DNA of 64,000 nt from the NCBI RefSeq assembly GCF_017354985.1, contig NZ_CP071501.1:701501-765500 (forward strand), given 5' to 3'. The notes beneath the pieces were generated by a model, which saw only the letters and a list, made by a program, of their open reading frames with translations, did not search any database and was not told where the DNA came from. Shown here in pieces: positions 17,228 to 26,026 of the stretch. Position 1 is the stretch's first letter; each line of letters opens with the position of its first letter. The DNA comes from Shewanella cyperi. Lineage in GTDB: Bacteria; Pseudomonadota; Gammaproteobacteria; Enterobacterales; Shewanellaceae. The position numbers and the translations under genes are program-made.

Positions 17228-17608
17228 TCAACGTGCCAGCAGCCAGGCGGCAAAGCCGAGCCAGCTGACCAGCAGCAGGCTCCAGGGTATATATGCGTTT
17301 TTATACCAAGCGCTGTCCGGCCAGTCCTGTTCGAGTTCTTGTTCGAGCTCGGTCTCATCCAGCAGGATTTGGCGGTCTTTAAGCTGGCGCTTGCGCAACT
17401 TGTCGCGCTCCCGGGCCTTGGCCTTTTGCTGTTTCTTGAACTCGGCTATGCCCTTTTCTATGCCCTGGGCGATAAGCCGGGTCTGTTCCTTGGTTTGGCC
17501 GGGTTTCTGGGTGGCGCTGGCGACCTTCATCGCCTGTTCGCGGGTTTCGGGTGAAGCTGGGGTCATGGGGATGCTCTGTTTTTTCTGATAAAAACCAATG
17601 GCGTCCAT
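17228..17608 (-). CDS. DUF2956 family protein
   Basis: A 126-residue small membrane-anchored protein. The middle is highly charged and probably helical (KPGQTKEQTRLIAQGIEKG then EFKKQQKAKARERDKLRK), and one hydrophobic segment ends the protein (WSLLLVSWLGFAAWLL). This is the pattern of DUF2956, a family of unknown function common in Shewanella and Vibrio. The first ATG has AAGGGG 5 bases upstream. An internal ATG at 17566 would give a length closer to the family. Confidence 0.8.
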   Translation of the reverse strand: MDAIGFYQKKQSIPMTPASPETREQAMKVASATQKPGQTKEQTRLIAQGIEKGIAEFKKQQKAKARERDKLRKRQLKDRQILLDETELEQELEQDWPDSAWYKNAYIPWSLLLVSWLGFAAWLLAR

Positions 17609-17761
17609 GATACCCCTTAAGTGCCATGATTTCCCTACTGTTGCGCTGGCTCAATCCGCCGCTGCCATTGCAATTGGCCAAGGCATACCCCATGTTAGAA
17701 GTTACCAGCCGCGCCGCCGTCATAGAGAAGGGCGCGGTCTCTTTTCTCAAGCGGAGCCACT

Positions 17762-19567
17762 ATGGACAGCAAGACACCGCGGGCGGATGTGCTCGGTTGG
17801 ATCCTGGGATTTTTACGCCCCTATAAACTCAAGGTGGTTGCGGCATTGCTGTGCCTGCTGCTGGGCTCAATTGCCTGGCTTGCCCTGGGCCAGGGGGTGC
17901 GGCTCTTGGTAGACGAGGGCTTTGTCAGCGGCTCGGTGGAGCGCCTTAATCAAATCATCCTTATGCTGCTTGGGATCACCGCCGTCAGCGCCAGCGCCGT
18001 CTATTGCCGTTTTTTCCTGATGACCTGGCTCGGTGAGCGGGTCAGCAATGACATACGGCTGAATTTGTACCGCCAGTTGCTGACCCTGTCGCCAAGCTTT
18101 TACGCCAGGCTGCGCACCGGCGAGGTGCTGTCGCGCTTTACCGCCGACACTACCTTGCTGCAGACGGTAGTGGGCTCCAGCCTGTCGATGGCGCTGCGCT
18201 CGGCGGTGACAGTTCTGGGGGGCATGCTGATGATGGCGGTGACCAGTCTCAAACTTACCGCTCTGGTGCTGCTGGCGGTGCCCGCGGTATTGGTGCCGGT
18301 ATTCTTTTTCGGGCGGCGGGTGCGCAGCCTGTCGCGGGAGAGCCAGGACAGGGTGGCAGACCTCGGCGCTTACGTGGATGAGAGCCTGCACGAGATCCAC
18401 ACTGTGCAGTCCTATGGCCATGAAGCTGTGGATCGGGCGCTGTTCGGCAACCATGTGGAGGCCGTGATGGCCTCGGCCAACCGCCGCATCCGGGTGCGGG
18501 CGGCGTTGATCGCCCTGGTGATGTTTTTATCCATTGCCGCCATCGCCCTGGTGACCTGGGTTGGCGCCCGGGACGTGATGAGCGGGGTGGTCAGCGCCGG
18601 TCAGCTGTCGGCCTTCCTGTTTTATGCCGTGATGGTGGCCGGCGGTACCGCCACCATCAGCGAGGTGGTGGGGGATATCCAGCGCTCCATTGGCGCGGCG
18701 GAGCGACTCAAGGAACTGACCGAAGCGCAAAGCGACATTCCTGAGCTGGCCGAGCCCAAACAATTGGCCAAGCCGGTGCGCGGTGAGCTGCAATTGCAGG
18801 CGCTGCAATTCAGCTATCCCGGCAGTGGCTCTGGTGGAGAGAACGGCAATGGCGTCACAACCCCGGCACTGGCGGATCTCAATGTCCATATCCGTGCCGG
18901 TGAAAAGGTGGCGCTGGTGGGCGAGAGCGGGGCCGGCAAGAGCACCCTGTTCCAGCTGTTGGCGCGCTTTTATCAGCCCACAGGCGGCCGCATCCTGCTC
19001 GACAACACAGATATTGCCGAGTTGTCTTTGGATGAGCTGCGGCGCCAGTTTGCCCTGGTGCCGCAGGAGTCGGTGATCTTCGCCACCAGTGTGCTGGAAA
19101 ACGTGCGCTATGGCGATCCGCAGGCTTCAATCGAGGCGGTGCGCGCTGCCTGTGTCGCCGCCCGCGCCGACGAGTTTATCCGCGAGCTACCGGACGGCTA
19201 CGACACCTATCTTGGTGAGCGCGGCGTGCGCCTGTCCGGTGGCCAGAAGCAGCGCATCGCCATCGCCCGCGCCATACTGGCCAATCGCCCCGTGCTGCTG
19301 CTCGATGAGGCCACGAGTGCTCTGGATGCGGTCAGCGAACTCAAGGTCAAGCAGGCCCTGGATGTGCTGATGCAGGGGCGCACCAGTTTGATCATCGCCC
19401 ATCGGCTGTCGACCGTTATCAATGCCGATCGCATCCTGGTGCTCGACAAGGGGCGGCTGATAGCCCAAGGCAGCCACAGTGAACTCCTGACAAGCAGCGA
19501 ACGTTACCGGGAATTTGCCAGCTTGCAATTGCTCAGCGAAGAGGCGCCGCTGTCAGTGCCGGGTTAA
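17762..19567 (+). CDS. ABC exporter, fused permease and ATPase (MsbA/LmrA type)
   Basis: A 601-residue half-transporter with six hydrophobic segments in residues 20-310 and an ATPase domain from about 345. It has Walker A GESGAGKST, signature LSGGQKQR, Walker B VLLLDEATSALD and the H-loop IAHRLS. It would act as a homodimer at the inner membrane, exporting lipids, drugs or peptides; the substrate is not readable. GCGGAG lies 6 bases before ATG. A perfect palindrome (GCCGGGTTAACCCGGC, 19558-19573) covers the stop but lacks a T-run. Confidence 0.92.
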   Translation: MDSKTPRADVLGWILGFLRPYKLKVVAALLCLLLGSIAWLALGQGVRLLVDEGFVSGSVERLNQIILMLLGITAVSASAVYCRFFLMTWLGERVSNDIRLNLYRQLLTLSPSFYARLRTGEVLSRFTADTTLLQTVVGSSLSMALRSAVTVLGGMLMMAVTSLKLTALVLLAVPAVLVPVFFFGRRVRSLSRESQDRVADLGAYVDESLHEIHTVQSYGHEAVDRALFGNHVEAVMASANRRIRVRAALIALVMFLSIAAIALVTWVGARDVMSGVVSAGQLSAFLFYAVMVAGGTATISEVVGDIQRSIGAAERLKELTEAQSDIPELAEPKQLAKPVRGELQLQALQFSYPGSGSGGENGNGVTTPALADLNVHIRAGEKVALVGESGAGKSTLFQLLARFYQPTGGRILLDNTDIAELSLDELRRQFALVPQESVIFATSVLENVRYGDPQASIEAVRAACVAARADEFIRELPDGYDTYLGERGVRLSGGQKQRIAIARAILANRPVLLLDEATSALDAVSELKVKQALDVLMQGRTSLIIAHRLSTVINADRILVLDKGRLIAQGSHSELLTSSERYREFASLQLLSEEAPLSVPG

Positions 19568-19677
19568 CCCGGCAAATTCAGGCCGGGTGGGAAATCGTAA
19601 AAGCATGATCCGGCTCAGCCCAAGCGCCTGTCTTTACTGCTATAACAGCAAGGTCTTATTCTCACAAAGGAAAGGCC

Positions 19678-20964
19678 ATGGCGCCACGGCACTGCAACAC
19701 AGCCCTTGAGGCTGTGTCACTGATAGACAACAACGAGTACATCTGGACCCATTCCATGGGGGCGACCCCGAGGATTATGCTGGAAGCGCTGGCGCTGCAC
19801 GCCCGCAACCGCCGTAATCTGACCCTGCTGCAACTGCATACGGAGCAGGCCGAGTGCCTGAGCAGTCCCGAACTCAAGGGCCATTTGCGCCACCGCTGTT
19901 ATTTCGGCGGTGTGCCGACCCGCTCCCTGCTGCAACAGGGGGACGCCGATTATGTGCCGATTTTCCTGTCGGAAGTGCCCAAGTTGTTCCGCAGCCGCGA
20001 GCAGCGCATCGACACCGCCATAGTTCAGGTGTCACCACCGGACAAGCACGGTCTTTGTTCCCTGGGGATCTCGGTGGAGGCCACCCTGGCCGCCTGTGAG
20101 GTGGCCGGCAGGATCATTGCCCATATCAATCCGCAGATGCCCCGCACCCACGGCGACGGCTTTGTCCATATGGACAGGTTTGCCGCCGTGTACGAGGAAA
20201 GTGTGGCCCTGCCGGAGCATCCCATGGCCGCCGGTGATAAGGTCACCCGTGCCATAGGTGAGCATGTGGCGACCCTGGTGCGCGACGGCGATTGTTTGCA
20301 GATGGGCATAGGCGGCATTCCCGATGCCGTGCTCGGTTGCCTCCATGACAGGCGCGATCTGGGGATCCATACCGAGCTGTTTTCCGACGGCATACTGTCG
20401 CTGGTGGAGCGAGGTGTGGTGACCAACAAGTGCAAACGCTTCCGCCCCGGCAAGCTGGTGACAGGTTTTGCCCTCGGCAGCCGCCGCCTGTATGACTTTG
20501 TCGACGACAATCCCGAGGTGGTGTTCCTCGATATTGAGCAGGTGAACGACACCGCCATTATCCGCCGCAACCCCAATGTAATGGCCATCAACTCGGCGCT
20601 GCAGGTGGACATCTCCGGTCAGGTCTGCGCCGATTCACTTGGCACCCGCATTTACTCGGGTGTCGGGGGCCAGATGGACTTTATCCGCGGCGCCGGTCTG
20701 TCCGAGGGCGGCCGCTCGGTAATTGCCATCCCCAGCACGGCGGCCGGTGGCAAGGTGTCGCGCATAGCCCCAGTGTTGGCCCCCGGCGCCGGGGTGGTGA
20801 CCACCCGCGCCCATGTGCACTACATAGTGACCGAATATGGTGTCGCCAACCTGCGCGGTCGCTCACTGCGGGAGCGGGCCAAGGCTCTGGTGGACATAGC
20901 CCATCCGGATTTTCGTGAGCAGTTGTGCCGGGAAACCTTTGAGCTGTGGGGCTTAACCATTTAA
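19678..20964 (+). CDS. Acetyl-CoA hydrolase/transferase family protein
   Basis: A 428-residue CoA-transferase-like enzyme of the acetyl-CoA hydrolase / 4-hydroxybutyrate CoA-transferase family. It has MGIGGIPDAVLG near residue 205 and HTELFSDG near 235, where the glutamate is the expected CoA-thioester nucleophile. GGQMDFIRGA and TAAGGKVSRI lie near the end. It would move CoA between short-chain acids or hydrolyse acyl-CoA. AAGGAAAGG precedes the ATG. It is convergent with an acyl-CoA ligase, so both may act on carboxylic acids. Confidence 0.88.
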   Translation: MAPRHCNTALEAVSLIDNNEYIWTHSMGATPRIMLEALALHARNRRNLTLLQLHTEQAECLSSPELKGHLRHRCYFGGVPTRSLLQQGDADYVPIFLSEVPKLFRSREQRIDTAIVQVSPPDKHGLCSLGISVEATLAACEVAGRIIAHINPQMPRTHGDGFVHMDRFAAVYEESVALPEHPMAAGDKVTRAIGEHVATLVRDGDCLQMGIGGIPDAVLGCLHDRRDLGIHTELFSDGILSLVERGVVTNKCKRFRPGKLVTGFALGSRRLYDFVDDNPEVVFLDIEQVNDTAIIRRNPNVMAINSALQVDISGQVCADSLGTRIYSGVGGQMDFIRGAGLSEGGRSVIAIPSTAAGGKVSRIAPVLAPGAGVVTTRAHVHYIVTEYGVANLRGRSLRERAKALVDIAHPDFREQLCRETFELWGLTI

Positions 20965-20981
20965 GGCTCAGGGTTTAATGG

Positions 20982-21012
20982 CAATAAAAAAGCCCCGGCA
21001 TTGCCGGGGCTT
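20982..21012. terminator. Bidirectional terminator between the CoA-transferase and acyl-CoA ligase
   Basis: A stem of about 11 bp, AAGCCCCGGCA with its complement, at 20990-21012. On the minus strand it is followed by a strong T-run (TTTTTTATT), best suited to the ligase; the plus-strand T-run is weaker. Confidence 0.85.
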
Positions 21013-21076
21013 GTTGTTATGGGCTGGCTGTTGTGATGGCTTAGCTGCTAATGGTCTCGCTATTAATTGCTTAGTC

Positions 21077-22672
21077 TTAGCTGCGCAGCGCCCGGCGCAG
21101 CACCTTGCCGACCGTACTCTTGGGCAGTTGGGGGACAAACTCTATCTGCCGCGGCAATTTATAGCCGGTGAGATTGGCCTCGCAGTGCTGCATTATTGCA
21201 TCCCTGGCCTGCTGCTGATTTTCCACCTCTGGGGTCAGCACGATAAAGGCCTTGACCGCCTCGCCACTTTTCTCGTCGGCCACACCTATGACGGCGCACT
21301 CCAGTACCGCCGGGTGACCGGCGAGTACGTTCTCCACCTCGTTGGGATAGACGTTAAAGCCCGAGACAATAATCATGTCTTTTTTGCGATCCACTATCCG
21401 CAAAAAGCCCTCGGCATCGGCCACGGCCACATCGCCGGTGCGAAAGAAACCATCGGCGGTAAACACCCGGGCATTTTCTTCTGCCTGCTGCCAGTAGCCA
21501 CTCATTACCTGGGGGCCGGCCACCGCCAGTTCCCCGGCTTCGCCAAGTGTCACTTCGACATCGTTGCCATCGAGGATTTTCACTCTGGTATTGAGCACGG
21601 GTTTGCCTATGGTGCCAAGGCGTTCCAACCCCGGGGCATTGAGGCTGACCACGGGGGAGGTTTCCGACAGCCCATAGCCCTCGCTGATGGTGCAGCCGGT
21701 GGTCTGTTGCCAGAGCTTGGCGGCCGCCTCGGTCAGGGCTGTGCCACCTGAGATGGTGACCTTGAGGTGACTGAAATCCAGGGCCTTGAATTCGGCCTGA
21801 TGGCACAGGCCCACAAACAGGGTATTGAGGCCGGCAAAACCGGTAAAGGGATACTTGGCCAGGGTCTTTATCAGGCCGGCGATATCCCGCGGATTGGGGA
21901 TCAGCACTGAGCAGGCGCCGCGCTCGAAATAGAGCACCAGGTTCACCAGAAAGGCATAGATGTGATAGATGGGCAGGGGGGCGACAAAGATGTCCTGTCC
22001 CTCGGTTATCACAGTCCCCAGCCGGGATTGGCACTGGGCCGCGTTGGCCAGCAGGTTGCCATGGCTGAGCATGGCTCCCTTCGACACACCCGTGGTACCA
22101 CCCGTGTACTGCAAAGCCGCCAGACTGTTGTGGTTGGCAGCGACGGGTTTAAGTTCCAGGCCCATGCCCTGTTGCAGCACCTGCATGAATTCCACATTTT
22201 TCAGCCCTGTCTTGGGTTGCACCTGGGGTGCCAGCAGATCCAGCGGATGGGTGGATATCACCAGTTCCACCGGCGTGTTGGCCACCACCTTGGCTAATAT
22301 GGGTAACAGATCCGACAGTACCACCAAGGCCTTGGCCCCTGAGTCTTTGAACTGATGGATCAGCTCGCGCTCGGTATAGAGGGGATTGGTGTTGACCAAT
22401 ACCAGCCCGGCCTTGAGGGCACCGTAGGCGGCGATAACAAACTGGGTCAAATTGGGCAGCTGAATGGCAATTCTGTCGCCCGGTTGCAACAGAGGTTGCT
22501 GTTGTAACCAGGCACCGAAGGCGTTGGCCAGGGTATGGATTTCGCGAAAACTGTGCTCTTTGCCCTGACAGGCAAAGGCGGGCTTGTCGCCATAGCGCTT
22601 GCAGCTGGCATCTATGAGATCCACCAGGGATGAGTATTCAATTTTTAATTCTGATTCAGTGTCATACAGCAT
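21077..22672 (-). CDS. AMP-forming acyl-CoA ligase (FadD-like)
   Basis: A 531-residue adenylate-forming enzyme that activates fatty acids to acyl-CoA with ATP. Motifs are YTGGTTGVSKGAMLSH (P-loop, about residue 190), GYGLSETSPVV, DRKKDMIIVSGFNVYPNE near 430, and the C-terminal catalytic lysine in LPKSTVGKVLRRAL. Chain length is probably medium to long, from similarity to FadD. The start is set at ATG 22672; the in-frame GTG at 22693 would add 7 unsupported residues. Confidence 0.9.
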   Translation of the reverse strand: MLYDTESELKIEYSSLVDLIDASCKRYGDKPAFACQGKEHSFREIHTLANAFGAWLQQQPLLQPGDRIAIQLPNLTQFVIAAYGALKAGLVLVNTNPLYTERELIHQFKDSGAKALVVLSDLLPILAKVVANTPVELVISTHPLDLLAPQVQPKTGLKNVEFMQVLQQGMGLELKPVAANHNSLAALQYTGGTTGVSKGAMLSHGNLLANAAQCQSRLGTVITEGQDIFVAPLPIYHIYAFLVNLVLYFERGACSVLIPNPRDIAGLIKTLAKYPFTGFAGLNTLFVGLCHQAEFKALDFSHLKVTISGGTALTEAAAKLWQQTTGCTISEGYGLSETSPVVSLNAPGLERLGTIGKPVLNTRVKILDGNDVEVTLGEAGELAVAGPQVMSGYWQQAEENARVFTADGFFRTGDVAVADAEGFLRIVDRKKDMIIVSGFNVYPNEVENVLAGHPAVLECAVIGVADEKSGEAVKAFIVLTPEVENQQQARDAIMQHCEANLTGYKLPRQIEFVPQLPKSTVGKVLRRALRS

Positions 22673-23037
22673 TGGAATTGTCTCTTGCCCCACGAGCGGA
22701 AATGCATGGTGAACCTGGGCTGCAAACTGAATGCTAGCCTAGAGCCGGGTTTGTGTCAGGGTCAATGACCTGCGATAAATTTTGTCCATTCTTCCATCAC
22801 TATTCCCCCCTCCATCACATGTTCGGACGTCAGGCAAGCCCTTCGGCCATGAAATGATTCGTAAATTTATTATGTGATCCGTGTAATAAAGTGTTGGTTT
22901 TTGTGAGTGACTTGTTATAAAAAAGGAGCGTGAGTGTAAATCTAGATTTCACTTCCCAGGGAGTGGCTGACGGGAAAACTCCGGAAACACGGAGTAAGTC
23001 GGCATACAGAACAATAAATAAGCAGTTGAGAGCACAA
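22673..23037. promoter_or_regulatory. Divergent region between acyl-CoA ligase and second TonB receptor
   Basis: This 365-base gap must hold both promoters. A fair candidate for the receptor is TTGGTT (22894-22899), a 16-base spacer and TATAAA (22916-22921). AAGGAG sits just before a GTG at 22930 that is in frame with the receptor but gives no signal peptide, so I treat 22930-23037 as leader. No gene was identified here. Confidence 0.35.
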
Positions 23038-25578
23038 ATGATGACTTTACAAAACAAAAGAAAGTTCGGGTTCAGCTCACTGAGTTTAGCTGTTTCGCTT
23101 GCCCTGACAGGCACTCTGGCCAGCCAGGTCGCATTCGCCGAAGAAGAAGCTCAGGCCGAGGCACAAAATATTGAAAAAATTGCCGTAGTAGGTTCCCGTG
23201 CCGCTCCCCGCTCAGTAGGTGAGTCGCCTGTACCCGTTGACATCATTGGCAATGAAGAATTCACCAAGAACGGTGCCACCGACATGAACGATCTGTTCAG
23301 CAAGGTGGTGCCTTCCTATAACGTAAACGCCCAACCCATCAGTGATGCCTCGACTCTGGTGCGCCCCGCCAACATGCGCGGTCTGGCGCCGGACCACACC
23401 CTGGTATTGCTGAACGGCAAACGCCGCCACCGCTCTTCAGTGATCGCTTTCCAGGGCGCCGGTATCTCCGATGGTGCCCAGGGGCCTGATATTTCCGTTA
23501 TTCCCGCCATCGCGCTGAAGCAGGTGGAAGTGCTGCGTGACGGCGCCGCCGCTCAATACGGTTCCGACGCCATTGCCGGCGTGATCAACTTTCAGCTCAA
23601 GGACAACTCTGACGGCGGCACCATAGAAGCCCGCTACGGTGAGTTTTATGAAGGTGATGGCTCCAGCCCCATGATTGCCGCCAACGTGGGTATGCCACTG
23701 ACAGACAACGGTTTCTTTAACGTCAGCGGTGAATACAAGACCCAGGACCCCACCAGCCGCAGCGTGCAGCGCGATGATGCCCAAGGCCTGATCGATGCCG
23801 GCAACACTGCCGTGCCTGTACCAGCCCAGGTGTGGGGTACTCCGGAAACCAAGGAAGACTTCAAACTTTTCTTCAACGCCGGTCTGGATCTGAATGCCGA
23901 TCAAACTGCTTATATGTTCGGTAACTGGGCCCGCCGCGATGTCGAAGGTGGCTTCTATTACCGTAACCCAACCAACCGTGATGGTATCTACAGCGCCGAT
24001 GGCGGTAAGACCCTGCTGGTAGGGGATTTGACCGGCGACATGTCGGGTAATTGCCCCACCATTAATGTAGTGGGCGGAGTACCTGATCCAGATGCACTGG
24101 CCCAGGTTAAGGCTGATCCCGATTGCTTCGTGTTCAATGAAATGTTCCCCGGTGGCTTTACCCCACACTTTGGCGGTGTGGTGGAAGACAGCTCGCTGGT
24201 GGCCGGCCTGAAGGGTACCACCAAGAACAGCATTAACTACGACTTCAGCCTGTCCTATGGCAAGAACACCTCTGACTACTACATCAAGAACACGGTTAAC
24301 GGTTCCTTGGGACCTATGTCGCCAAACACCTTTAACCCAGGCAAGTATGTGCAGTTGGAGCGCGGTGCCAGCTTGGATCTGAGCTACTTCGAAATCGACA
24401 CCTGGAGCTTCGCGGCCGGTTTGGAATACCGTCGTGAAACTTTCGAAATCTACAACGGCGACCCGGCTTCGTTCGAAGTGGGCCCGCTGGCGTCCCAGGG
24501 CTTCGGTATAGGATCCAACGGCTTCCCCGGCTTCAAGCCCGAGGATTCAGGTTCCTGGAGCCGTGGCAACGTGGCCGCCTATATAGATGTTGAGAAAGAA
24601 ATCACCCTCGACTGGCTGGTAACCGGCGCCGTGCGTTACGAGCACTACGACGATTTCGGCTCAACCACCAACTGGAAGCTGGGCTCAATCTACAACGTGG
24701 CCGAGTCCTTCTCACTGCGTGGTGCGGTCAGCACAGGTTTCCGTGCCCCAACCGTGGGTCAGAACAATGTGCGTAACGTGACCACGGCCTTCAGCCCGAA
24801 TGGTCTGCAGGATCAGGCCACTCTGCCACCCACCAACCCAATTTCGGTTCAGAAGGGTGGTAAACCACTGGATCCGGAAACCTCCTTCAACTACTCCCTG
24901 GGTGGCGTTTTGACCCTGGGTGAGTTCTTCCTGACCCTGGATTACTTCCATATCGAACTGGAAGACCGCATCACCCAGACATCACCTCTGGATCTGACTC
25001 AGGCCGATAAGGATGCTCTGTTGGCCCAAGGTATTCTGGATGCCAGCAGCTTCTCAGCTGTGCGTTACTTCACCAACGACTTCGATACCACCACCCAGGG
25101 TATCGATCTGGTGGTCAGCTATGCACCCGATTGGCTCGACGGTGCCAACTTCGCCCTGGCTTACAACTGGACCCAGACCGAAGTAGATGATTGGAACCCT
25201 GAGAACATCAGTGATGCCAAGGTGAAGGCACTGGAAGAAGCCCTGCCGCACCACAAAGGTACCCTGACCTGGACCCAGGAACTCAGTGCTGACTGGCGCT
25301 CCATGCTGCGTATGAACTACTACGGTTCTTACTGGGAAAACCACCTGGATTCAGACGGCGAACTGCCAATTGATGTCAGCTCTGCTGTGACCTTTGATGC
25401 CGAGCTGAGCTATGACGTCAATGACAACTGGAGCCTGTCCGTGGGTGCCCAGAACCTGTTCGACAAGTATCCCGATGACAACCCATGGGCTGGCATCGCC
25501 GGTGCCCAGTACCCAGTCACCTCGCCCTATGGCTTTAACGGTGGCTACTACTATGGCCGTGTCAGCTACAGCTTCTGA
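23038..25578 (+). CDS. TonB-dependent outer-membrane receptor
   Basis: An 846-residue receptor. The signal peptide runs from FGFSSLSLAVSLALTG to QVAFA. The plug (residues about 45-190) has IEKIAVVGSRAAPRS as TonB box region, then ADHTLVLLNGKRRHRSS and VLRDGAAAQYGSDAIAGVINF. The barrel closes with YYGRVSYSF. Two cysteines in an extracellular-loop stretch (GNCPTIN and DPDCFVF, near residue 340-360) may form a disulfide. The ligand is unknown; the plug is of the large siderophore/peptide/sugar receptor type. ATG 23038 is chosen for its signal peptide; a longer GTG start is less likely. Confidence 0.9.
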   Translation: MMTLQNKRKFGFSSLSLAVSLALTGTLASQVAFAEEEAQAEAQNIEKIAVVGSRAAPRSVGESPVPVDIIGNEEFTKNGATDMNDLFSKVVPSYNVNAQPISDASTLVRPANMRGLAPDHTLVLLNGKRRHRSSVIAFQGAGISDGAQGPDISVIPAIALKQVEVLRDGAAAQYGSDAIAGVINFQLKDNSDGGTIEARYGEFYEGDGSSPMIAANVGMPLTDNGFFNVSGEYKTQDPTSRSVQRDDAQGLIDAGNTAVPVPAQVWGTPETKEDFKLFFNAGLDLNADQTAYMFGNWARRDVEGGFYYRNPTNRDGIYSADGGKTLLVGDLTGDMSGNCPTINVVGGVPDPDALAQVKADPDCFVFNEMFPGGFTPHFGGVVEDSSLVAGLKGTTKNSINYDFSLSYGKNTSDYYIKNTVNGSLGPMSPNTFNPGKYVQLERGASLDLSYFEIDTWSFAAGLEYRRETFEIYNGDPASFEVGPLASQGFGIGSNGFPGFKPEDSGSWSRGNVAAYIDVEKEITLDWLVTGAVRYEHYDDFGSTTNWKLGSIYNVAESFSLRGAVSTGFRAPTVGQNNVRNVTTAFSPNGLQDQATLPPTNPISVQKGGKPLDPETSFNYSLGGVLTLGEFFLTLDYFHIELEDRITQTSPLDLTQADKDALLAQGILDASSFSAVRYFTNDFDTTTQGIDLVVSYAPDWLDGANFALAYNWTQTEVDDWNPENISDAKVKALEEALPHHKGTLTWTQELSADWRSMLRMNYYGSYWENHLDSDGELPIDVSSAVTFDAELSYDVNDNWSLSVGAQNLFDKYPDDNPWAGIAGAQYPVTSPYGFNGGYYYGRVSYSF

Positions 25579-25595
25579 TAGCTGCTGCTGAAATG

Positions 25596-25626
25596 AAAAG
25601 GCTGCCTCAGGGCAGCCTTTTGCTTT
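25596..25626 (+). terminator. Rho-independent terminator after the second TonB receptor
   Basis: A 10-bp stem AAAGGCTGCC / GGCAGCCTTT with loop TCAG, followed by a T-rich tail. Confidence 0.9.
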
Positions 25627-26026
25627 TGTGGATAAAATTTGATGTGCTTCTGCTTTAAGATTATGAAATTAAATTGCTTTTAGTCACGTTGTGAGCTGGT
25701 TCAAAAAATTTGTACAATTTCACCCACAGACTTGTTCACAATTTCAACAGATAGTCTATAGTTGGAAGTTCCCGTAGGTGGTTTTGCCATTCTCAGGCTG
25801 TGGCGGGCTTGGTCACTGAGGCTCTGGTCTCGCTGCATCATGCTCCCCCGGTAGTTGGTAACCGACTTGGTTGCCGCCGGAAAACAGTCTTCCCCTGAAT
25901 GGCGCTGGGCTCGTGAGAGCCTTGATTGACTTGCTGGCGCAAGTGCAGTCTTCTCCCGGCGTTTTCCCCCGGATAGTCCCATTGATCTTCCTGGACTATT
26001 CGGGGTTTCTCCCTTTTATACCCTAT
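25627..26026. other. Convergent intergenic stretch without a recognised gene
   Basis: Four hundred bases between two convergent genes. The first half is AT-rich and contains palindromes TTGTACAA and TTGTTCACAA. A 93-codon minus-strand reading frame (25701-25982) shows no domain, signal peptide or ribosome site and is not called. Confidence 0.5.

Noticed and set aside
22930..23037. Upstream GTG start for the second TonB receptor
   Set aside because: It would put 36 hydrophilic residues before the signal peptide; the ATG at 23038 gives a normal exported protein.
25701..25982. A 93-codon minus-strand frame between the TonB receptor and the S41-like gene
   Set aside because: No signal peptide, domain or ribosome site; lies in a low-information convergent gap.
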